NCBI GenBank assembly: GCA_910587105.1
Contig: CAJUMB010000009.1
Coordinates: 1 to 64,000, forward strand
Length of the DNA: 64,000 bases
Direction of reading: 5' to 3'
Source: an uncultured Lachnospiraceae bacterium
GTDB lineage: Bacteria; Bacillota; Clostridia; Lachnospirales; Lachnospiraceae
In this document: positions 57,869 to 64,000 of the stretch, in pieces
Position numbering within the stretch: position 1 is the first letter of the stretch
How the letters are laid out: the number at the start of each line of letters is the position of its first letter
The notes under the pieces: model-generated
Told to the model about the DNA's origin: nothing
Seen by the model: only the letters and a program-made list of their open reading frames with translations
Database searches by the model: none
Position numbers and translations under genes: made by a program

Positions 57869-59242
57869 ATGGGGAATCAGGATTGGAATCAATTGGGAAA
57901 TGATATAAAGGATATGGTGCAGGACGCCATCAATTCCAGAGATTTCAGCAAATTAAACCAGGGTATCAACCAGGCCATTAACGGCGCCGTGGATAATCTG
58001 GGAAATCTGCTGGGAGGAAGCGGCTCCAAAGGCGGACACTGGGAAATCCATGACGGGGAAAAGGCCGGCCAGCAAAACAGCAATTACTGGGAGGTACGGG
58101 ATGATGGACAGGCCCGGCGGGCACCGGGCGGCAGGGAGCCTTATCAGTATGGGTGGCAGACCAAGGGCGCTTCCCGGAGAAATCAATTGAATCGTGTGCG
58201 GCCGGGCCAGCGTTCCTATGTACAGAAGGTTAGACAGCCTGCTGCCAGACGGGAGATTCTTCCGCCAGGCCCTTATAAAAATCCCTCCGGCATGTCGGCG
58301 GCCGGGTATGTCATGGCCATTGTGGGAGGGGTGACGGCGGCAGGCACCGGTGTGGCGCTGATCATCTGTCTGCTGGTGGCGCTGATGGCTCCTTCTTTAG
58401 ATGCCGATGTGCATTTTGGGCTGAATCTTGCCAACAGCATTTTATTTTTCCTGACCATTTTGTTCGGGGGGATCTGCTGGGGAGGGGCCAGGAAAATCGG
58501 CCTGGCAAAAAGATTCCGCCAGTATGTGAAATGCATCCGGGGCAGAGGGTACTGCCAGCTGGAAGAACTGGCGAGAAGTGTGGGGAGAACGGTATCTTTT
58601 ATCAAAAAGGACGTGAAAAAGATGCTGAACAAAGGACTTTTCCTGGAAGGACATCTGGACAGCCAGGAGACCTGCCTGATCACCACTGACCAGGCGTACG
58701 ACCAGTATAAGACTGCCCAGCATCAGCTGGAGGAACGCCAGCGCCAGCAGACAGCGCCGCCCCACGAGGAGGTTCATCAGGAACAACAGGATAGCAAGGT
58801 TCCCCGTGAAGTGCAGGAAGTTCTGGATGAGGGGAACACGTTTCTGGTGCATATCAGGAAGTGCAACGATTTGATTCCGGGAAAGGAAATCTCAGATAAG
58901 ATCACCCGGATGGAACTGATTGTGCAGAATATTTTTAAGCGGGTGAAAAATCACCCGGAGGTGGTTCCGGACCTGAAACGGATGATGGAGTATTATCTGC
59001 CCACAACGGTGAAACTGCTGGACGCTTATGCAGAACTGGACGCCCAGCCGGTACAGGGGGAGAATATCACCAATTCCAAACGGGAAATTGAGCAGACCCT
59101 GGATACCCTCAACCAGGCGTTTGAAAAGCTGCTGGATTCCATCTTTAAAGATACGGCATGGGACGTATCCACGGATATTTCCGTCCTTCAGACACTGCTG
59201 GCTCAGGAGGGTCTGACAGGCGATGACTTTAAAATGAAATAG
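57869..59242 (+). CDS. XpaC-like membrane-associated protein
   Basis: A 457-residue protein. It has a Gly/Asn/Arg-rich, probably disordered N-terminal region (residues 1-140), two helices (YVMAIVGGVTAAGTGVALII and SILFFLTILFGGICWGG), a helical segment with a winged-helix look (YCQLEELARSVGRTVSFIKK), and a C-terminal domain matching the XpaC (5-bromo-4-chloroindolyl phosphate hydrolysis) family: EISDKITRMELIVQNIFKRV, MMEYYLPTTVKLLDAYAEL. AGGAGGATAG precedes the ATG. It is paired with TelA, 27 bases downstream, as in other Firmicutes. Confidence 0.82.
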   Translation: MGNQDWNQLGNDIKDMVQDAINSRDFSKLNQGINQAINGAVDNLGNLLGGSGSKGGHWEIHDGEKAGQQNSNYWEVRDDGQARRAPGGREPYQYGWQTKGASRRNQLNRVRPGQRSYVQKVRQPAARREILPPGPYKNPSGMSAAGYVMAIVGGVTAAGTGVALIICLLVALMAPSLDADVHFGLNLANSILFFLTILFGGICWGGARKIGLAKRFRQYVKCIRGRGYCQLEELARSVGRTVSFIKKDVKKMLNKGLFLEGHLDSQETCLITTDQAYDQYKTAQHQLEERQRQQTAPPHEEVHQEQQDSKVPREVQEVLDEGNTFLVHIRKCNDLIPGKEISDKITRMELIVQNIFKRVKNHPEVVPDLKRMMEYYLPTTVKLLDAYAELDAQPVQGENITNSKREIEQTLDTLNQAFEKLLDSIFKDTAWDVSTDISVLQTLLAQEGLTGDDFKMK

Positions 59243-59269
59243 AAATCCAAAGACAAAGGAGAAACAGAT

Positions 59270-60427
59270 ATGAGTGAGGAAATGAAAAGCTTTGATGCAT
59301 TTGCAGATGAAATGCCGGTTCCCACACTGACATTGGAACCGGAGATAGAACCGTCCCTTCCGGCGGAGGAACCGGTGAAGGAGCCGGAGGTGAAAGTGGA
59401 GGAGCCCAGGCTGACACCCCAGGAGCAGAAAATGGTGGATGATTTTGCCAAACAAATTGACCTGACCAACAGCAATCTGGTTCTCCAGTACGGTGTGAGC
59501 ACCCAGAAAAAAATGGCGGACTTTTCAGAGGCGGCGCTGGCCAATGTGGAGACTCAGGAACTGGGCGAAGCCGGGGATTTGATTTTAAATCTGGTTCAGG
59601 AACTGAAAGGATTTGACGACCAGGAGGAAGAAAAGGGATTTCTTGGCTTTTTCAAAAAGAATGCCAATAAGATCAGCGCCATGAAAGCCAAGTATGCCAA
59701 GGCAGAGGTAAATGTGAACCGGATCGTGGAATCTCTGGAAAAACATCAGGTGCGTCTGATGAAAGACACTGCCACACTGGATAAAATGTACGCGCTGAAT
59801 TTGAATTATTACAAAGAGTTATCCATGTATATACTGGCGGGGAAGAAAAAATTAGGTGAGGTCCGCAGCACCCAGTTAAAAGAGCTGATGGACAAAGCCC
59901 AGGCCAGCGGCCTGCCGGAAGACGCCCAGGCGGCGAAAGATCTGGATAGTATGTGCAATCGGTTTGAAAAGAAGATTCATGACCTGGATCTGACCCGGAT
60001 GATTTCCATTCAGACGGCTCCCCAGATCCGTTTGATTCAAAATAACGACACCATGATGGTGGAGAAAATTCAGACTACCTTGGTAAACACCATCCCCCTG
60101 TGGAAAAGCCAGATGGTGCTGGCACTGGGAATTGCCCATTCCCACGATGCTGCCAGAGCACAGCGGGCTGTGACGGATATGACCAATGAATTGCTGAAGA
60201 AAAATGCAGATACCCTGAAGATGGCTGCTATTGAGACTGCGAAAGAGTCTGAGCGGGGGATTGTGGACATGGAGACTTTGAAACACACCAATGAGTCTCT
60301 GATTCAGACTCTGGATGAGGTGATGAAGATTCAAAAAGAAGGTCATCAGAAGCGTGCAGAGGCGGAAGTGCAGTTACAGAAGATGGAGAACGAATTAAAG
60401 CATAAACTGTTGGAAATTCAGAAATAG
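59270..60427 (+). CDS. TelA/KlaA-family toxic anion resistance protein
   Basis: A 385-residue helical cytosolic protein with an acidic N-terminal tail (about 60 residues, Pro/Glu-rich), then the TelA domain: QIDLTNSNLVLQYG, GFLGFFKKNANKISAMKAKY (in order), QVRLMKDTATLDKMYALNLNYYKELSMYILAGKKKL (in order), and MISIQTAPQIRLIQNNDTMMVEKI. The family name comes from tellurite resistance, but in Firmicutes the xpaC-telA pair is tied more generally to envelope stress. AAAGGAGAAAC precedes the ATG. Confidence 0.88.
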   Translation: MSEEMKSFDAFADEMPVPTLTLEPEIEPSLPAEEPVKEPEVKVEEPRLTPQEQKMVDDFAKQIDLTNSNLVLQYGVSTQKKMADFSEAALANVETQELGEAGDLILNLVQELKGFDDQEEEKGFLGFFKKNANKISAMKAKYAKAEVNVNRIVESLEKHQVRLMKDTATLDKMYALNLNYYKELSMYILAGKKKLGEVRSTQLKELMDKAQASGLPEDAQAAKDLDSMCNRFEKKIHDLDLTRMISIQTAPQIRLIQNNDTMMVEKIQTTLVNTIPLWKSQMVLALGIAHSHDAARAQRAVTDMTNELLKKNADTLKMAAIETAKESERGIVDMETLKHTNESLIQTLDEVMKIQKEGHQKRAEAEVQLQKMENELKHKLLEIQK

Positions 60428-60464
60428 CATATTCCAGAAACGAGTCTGGGGACTGGAGGAAATT

Positions 60465-61520
60465 ATGCACAGAGAGCATACAAAGGTGGTAACCATCGGC
60501 GGCTGCCAAATCGGGGGAGGCAGTCCGGTTCGGATTCAGTCTATGACCAATACCAAGACAGAGGACGTGGAGGCCACAGTCAAACAGATTCTGGAGCTGG
60601 AGGAGGCCGGCTGTGAGATCATCCGCTGTACGGTGCCCAGCCAGGAGGCGGCGCTTGCCCTGAGGCAGATTAAGAAACAGATTCACATTCCCCTGGTGGC
60701 GGACATCCACTTTGACTACCGCATGGCCATTGCAGCCATTGAAAACGGAGCGGATAAGATCCGGATCAATCCGGGGAACATTGGAGGACAGGAGCGGATA
60801 GGAGCTGTGGTGGAGGCGGCCAGAAAACGGCAGGTTCCCATACGGGTAGGGGTCAACAGCGGTTCATTGGAAAAAGAACTGCTGGAGAAATACCAGGGGG
60901 TCACTGCCCAGGGACTGGTGGAGAGCGCTCTGGACAAGGTGCGTATGGTGGAGGCGTTTGATTATGACCAGCTGGTGATCAGCATCAAATCTTCTGATGT
61001 GAGAATGTGTGTGAGAGCCCACGAACTGCTGGCAGAGCAGACCCGTTATCCCATCCATGTGGGTATCACAGAGGCAGGAACCCTGTATTCGGGGAACATT
61101 AAGTCCGCTGTAGGGCTGGGAATTATTCTCTATCAGGGAATCGGCGATACCATCCGCGTTTCTCTTACAGGGCCTCCCGTGGAGGAGATTAAGTCAGCAA
61201 AGACAATCCTGAAGACACTGGGGCTGAGAAAGCAGGGGGTAGAGGTGGTTTCCTGTCCCACCTGCGGCCGCACGGAGATTGATTTAATCGGCCTTGCCAA
61301 CCAGGTGGAGCAGATGGTCCAGGACATGCCTTTGAATATTAAAGTGGCGGTGATGGGCTGTCCCGTCAATGGTCCGGGAGAGGCCAGAGAAGCAGATATG
61401 GGCATTGCCGGGGGAAAAGGCGTGGGGCTTTTGTTCCGCAGAGGTGAGATTATTAAAAAAGTGCCGGAGTCAGAACTGCTGGGCTGTCTGAAAGAGGAAC
61501 TGATGCACTGGAAGGAATAG
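60465..61520 (+). CDS. ispG: 4-hydroxy-3-methylbut-2-en-1-yl diphosphate synthase
   Basis: IspG (GcpE) is the iron-sulphur enzyme of the MEP isoprenoid pathway that makes HMBPP. The 351-residue protein has VQSMTNTKTEDV-like IQSMTNTKTEDV near residue 24, PLVADIHFDYRMA, KIRINPGNIGG, and the 4Fe-4S ligands in SCPTCGRTEID and AVMGCPVNGPGEARE. CTGGAGGAAATT precedes the ATG. The polC gene follows 12 bases after its stop. Confidence 0.96.
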   Translation: MHREHTKVVTIGGCQIGGGSPVRIQSMTNTKTEDVEATVKQILELEEAGCEIIRCTVPSQEAALALRQIKKQIHIPLVADIHFDYRMAIAAIENGADKIRINPGNIGGQERIGAVVEAARKRQVPIRVGVNSGSLEKELLEKYQGVTAQGLVESALDKVRMVEAFDYDQLVISIKSSDVRMCVRAHELLAEQTRYPIHVGITEAGTLYSGNIKSAVGLGIILYQGIGDTIRVSLTGPPVEEIKSAKTILKTLGLRKQGVEVVSCPTCGRTEIDLIGLANQVEQMVQDMPLNIKVAVMGCPVNGPGEAREADMGIAGGKGVGLLFRRGEIIKKVPESELLGCLKEELMHWKE

Positions 61521-61532
61521 GGGCTGGTGAAA

Positions 61533-64000
61533 ATGGATAAAAAGTTTTTCGAAGTATTTCCCAATCTGGAGGTGGATGGCAATGTGCGGGAATGGCTGGA
61601 GGCGGCTTTTGTCACCCGTGTGACCTGTAACCGGGACCGGACCCTTCTGAGAGTTTATCTGTCCAGCGACCGGTGGATTCATAAGAAGCATATTTTTCAG
61701 CTGGAGGAACAGATACGCCGCCAGTTTTTCGGACAGACGGATGTGAAAGTGAAAATCATTGAACGCTTTTTGCTGTCCCGTCAGTATACGCCGGAAAATT
61801 TTATGGAAATTTATAAGTCCAGCATGCTTCTGGAGCTGAAGGCTTATAATCAGCTGGAGCACAACCTGTTCCAGGCGGCTCAGCTGGAGTTTTCCCAGGA
61901 GCACAGCCTGCGCCTGCGGATTCCGGATTCCATGGTGGCCCGGGAGAAAGGGGAAGTGCTGGTGGAATATCTGGAGAAAGTATTCTGTGAACGCTGCGGA
62001 ATGGATTTGAAAGTGGAGCCAGAATTTACAGCCCATCAGGAGAGCAGATACCGCAGGAATGCGGAAAAGAAAATCCAACAGGAAGTGGAACAGGTGATCC
62101 GCCGTGCTTCTAAGGAGAGCGCAGGGGAGAAACACGAGCAGCCCAAGAAGAAGGTGTCAGCAGGGAAAGCGGCTCAGGAAGCAGCCAGACGCTCCAGTGA
62201 CCCCAGCCAGGTCTACGGCAGAGACTTCGAAGGAGAGGCGGTTCCCCTGGAAACCATTGACGGAGAGATGGGGGAAGTGATTATCCGGGGAAAAGTGATT
62301 TCTTTTGACGAGCGAGAGATCCGCAATGAAAAGAAAATCCTCATATTTGCGGTAACGGATTTTACTGACACCATTGTGGTCAAAATGTTTCTGGAAGGGG
62401 CGCTGGTGCCCCAGATAAAAGAATCTGTCCATACAGGGGCTTTCCTGAAAATCAAAGGGGTCACCACCATCGACCGCTTTGATGGGGAATTGACCATTGG
62501 TTCGGTGCGGGGAATCCGGAAAATTTCTGACTTTACAGCCAAGAGAATGGACACCAGCCCGGATAAACGGGTGGAGCTTCACTGTCACACCAAGATGAGC
62601 GATATGGACGGGGTAACCGATGCCAAAGACCTGGTAAAACGTGCTTACGAGTGGGGACATAAGGCCATTGCAATCACAGACCATGGGGTGGTACAGTCTT
62701 TTCCGGAAGCTTTCCACTGCTTTGACGCCTGGGGGGGATGTGTGCCTCCAGAGGCAGATTTTAAAGTGATTTACGGGATGGAAGCCTACCTGGTGGATGA
62801 CACAAAAGGTATGGTAGAGAATGGGAAAGGACAGGATTTTTCCGGCAGGTTTGTAGTGTTTGACCTGGAGACTACGGGTTTCAGCCCGCTGGCCAATCAG
62901 ATTATTGAAATCGGGGCAGTGCTGGTGGAGGATGGGCGGATTACAGACCGCTTTTCCACGTTTGTCAACCCTCATGTGCCCATTCCTTACCGGATTGAAC
63001 AGCTGACAGGAATTTCGGACTCTATGGTGATGGATGCACCGGATATTGAGACCGTGCTGCCGGAATTTCTCCAGTTCTGCCAGGGGGCAGTGCTGGCGGC
63101 CCACAATGCTTCCTTTGATGTGGGATTTGTGGAGAGAAACTGCCAGCGGCTGGGACTTCCTTTTGACTTTACTTCTGTGGACACAGTGGGAATGGCCCGG
63201 TTTCTCCTTCCCGCGTTAAACCGCTTTAAGCTGGATACCGTTGCCAAGGCACTGCAGATTCCCCTTTATAATCATCACCGGGCGGTGGACGACGCGGCCT
63301 GCACAGCAGAGATCTTTGTAAAATTTGTGGACATGTGCAGGGAGAGGGAGATTTACGATCTGGAGGAGCTGAACCGGCAGGGGAGTGTGTCAGAGGATCA
63401 GATTCGGAAACTGCCCACCTATCACGCCATTATCCTGGCAGCAAGTGAGGCGGGGCGGGTGAATCTGTATAAACTGGTGTCTCTGTCACATCTTAAGTAT
63501 TACCACCGCAGTCCCCGTGTGCCCAAGAGCGTGTTTTTAAAACACAGGGAGGGACTGATCATCGGAAGTGCCTGCGAGGCCGGGGAGCTGTACCAGGCGG
63601 TGTTAAACGATGCCCCGGAACAGGAGATTGCCAGGCTGGTGTCCTTTTACGACTATCTGGAAATCCAGCCTCTGGGCAACAACAAATTTATGATTGCCAG
63701 CGATAAGACGGAAGTGAATTCCATGGAAGACCTGATGGAGATCAACCGGAAAATCATGAAGCTGGGGGAACAGTTTGAAAAGCCGGTGGTGGGCACCTGC
63801 GATGTGCATTTTATGGATCCGGAGGATGAAGTCTACCGGAGAATCATCATGGCGGGGAAAGGATTTACCGACGCAGACGACCAGGCGCCTTTGTATCTGC
63901 GGACCACGGAGGAAATGCTGGAGGAATTCCGGTATCTGGGAAGCGGGAAAGCGGAGGAAGTGGTGATTACCAATCCCAATAAGATTGCAGATATGTGTGA
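61533..64000 (+). CDS. polC: DNA polymerase III subunit alpha, Gram-positive PolC type (5' part)
   Basis: The open frame starts at 61533 and runs past the window edge; about 822 of roughly 1450 residues are present. In order: an N-terminal domain, an OB-fold region (GEVIIRGKVISFDEREIRNEK split, about 250-340), a PHP domain (VELHCHTKMSDMDG, IAITDHG), and the inserted DnaQ-type 3'-5' exonuclease (FVVFDLETTGFSPLANQIIE, with HNASFDVGF and HHRAVDDA), then the second part of PHP (IILAASEAGRVNLYKL, CDVHFMDPEDEVYR). The palm and fingers domains lie beyond the window. Main replicative polymerase of low-GC Gram-positives. Confidence 0.95.
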   Translation, partial: MDKKFFEVFPNLEVDGNVREWLEAAFVTRVTCNRDRTLLRVYLSSDRWIHKKHIFQLEEQIRRQFFGQTDVKVKIIERFLLSRQYTPENFMEIYKSSMLLELKAYNQLEHNLFQAAQLEFSQEHSLRLRIPDSMVAREKGEVLVEYLEKVFCERCGMDLKVEPEFTAHQESRYRRNAEKKIQQEVEQVIRRASKESAGEKHEQPKKKVSAGKAAQEAARRSSDPSQVYGRDFEGEAVPLETIDGEMGEVIIRGKVISFDEREIRNEKKILIFAVTDFTDTIVVKMFLEGALVPQIKESVHTGAFLKIKGVTTIDRFDGELTIGSVRGIRKISDFTAKRMDTSPDKRVELHCHTKMSDMDGVTDAKDLVKRAYEWGHKAIAITDHGVVQSFPEAFHCFDAWGGCVPPEADFKVIYGMEAYLVDDTKGMVENGKGQDFSGRFVVFDLETTGFSPLANQIIEIGAVLVEDGRITDRFSTFVNPHVPIPYRIEQLTGISDSMVMDAPDIETVLPEFLQFCQGAVLAAHNASFDVGFVERNCQRLGLPFDFTSVDTVGMARFLLPALNRFKLDTVAKALQIPLYNHHRAVDDAACTAEIFVKFVDMCREREIYDLEELNRQGSVSEDQIRKLPTYHAIILAASEAGRVNLYKLVSLSHLKYYHRSPRVPKSVFLKHREGLIIGSACEAGELYQAVLNDAPEQEIARLVSFYDYLEIQPLGNNKFMIASDKTEVNSMEDLMEINRKIMKLGEQFEKPVVGTCDVHFMDPEDEVYRRIIMAGKGFTDADDQAPLYLRTTEEMLEEFRYLGSGKAEEVVITNPNKIADMC

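Noticed and set aside
62157..63104. A 315-codon minus-strand open frame
   Set aside because: It lies opposite polC, whose OB, PHP and exonuclease motifs are uninterrupted.

Overview
The window looks like a chromosomal segment of an anaerobic, low-to-mid GC Firmicute, most likely a gut Lachnospiraceae (Blautia/Ruminococcus-like). The evidence is strong AGGAGG ribosome sites, a PolC-type DNA polymerase, MEP-pathway IspG, BspA-type and sorting-signal-like surface proteins, and sialic acid catabolism. This family-level placement is inference; there is no rRNA gene in the window to settle it.

Layout. 0-2.3 kb: an EF-G paralogue with altered GTPase motifs. 2.4-5.8 kb: a five-gene operon for cobalamin nucleotide-loop assembly (cobT, cobU, cobS, a short CobU-like gene, a CobC-like phosphatase). 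It reads directly into a membrane-anchored surface protein, followed by a secreted papain-like protease (5.8-9.3 kb). 9.35-12.5 kb: serC, a DUF1015 gene and a tyrosine phosphatase. 12.8-13.4 kb: an unknown gene with a strong terminator. 13.5-19.3 kb: a sialic acid operon (nanE, nanA, SSS transporter, YhcH-type anomerase, nanK, nagA) that converts sialic acid to GlcN-6-P. 19.3-22.1 kb: a DtxR/MntR-type regulator, tRNA-Gly(GCC), a fold-III decarboxylase and an EamA transporter. 22.1-28.4 kb, minus strand: a BspA-like secreted protein and a polysaccharide regulatory module (CpsD, CpsC, LCP, CpsB, CapD-like dehydratase) without glycosyltransferases. 28.7-32 kb: a lysophospholipase-like hydrolase, an acidic surface protein and a tiny lipoprotein. 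32-39.4 kb: malQ, a heterodimeric ABC exporter, a small membrane protein, purine nucleoside phosphorylase and mtnA. 39.4-42.6 kb: a VanZ-like protein, then thyA-folA-ilvE. 42.6-46.0 kb: an accessory patch. 46.0-49.4 kb: a MacB-type ABC pair. 49.6-57.1 kb: a heptad-repeat coiled-coil protein, a MATE pump with a WYL regulator, a GyrI-like protein, a zinc-peptidase-like protein, a GH5 glycosidase, a flavin reductase-like protein and a two-component system whose kinase has no membrane segment. 57.2-64 kb: two small phage-flavoured ORFs, xpaC-telA, ispG and the 5' part of polC.

The most interesting stretch is 43.5-46.0 kb. It holds a heavily decayed AAA-ATPase/PD-(D/E)XK pseudogene, a 146-bp palindromic element, an apparently complete type I toxin-antitoxin locus (a 27-codon hydrophobic peptide with a convergent small RNA sharing its terminator hairpin), an XRE repressor, and fragments of two further mobile-element genes. 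A second notable observation is an intergenic repeat of about 63 bp, present once at 13.4 kb and once at 42.7 kb, each time directly behind a terminator.
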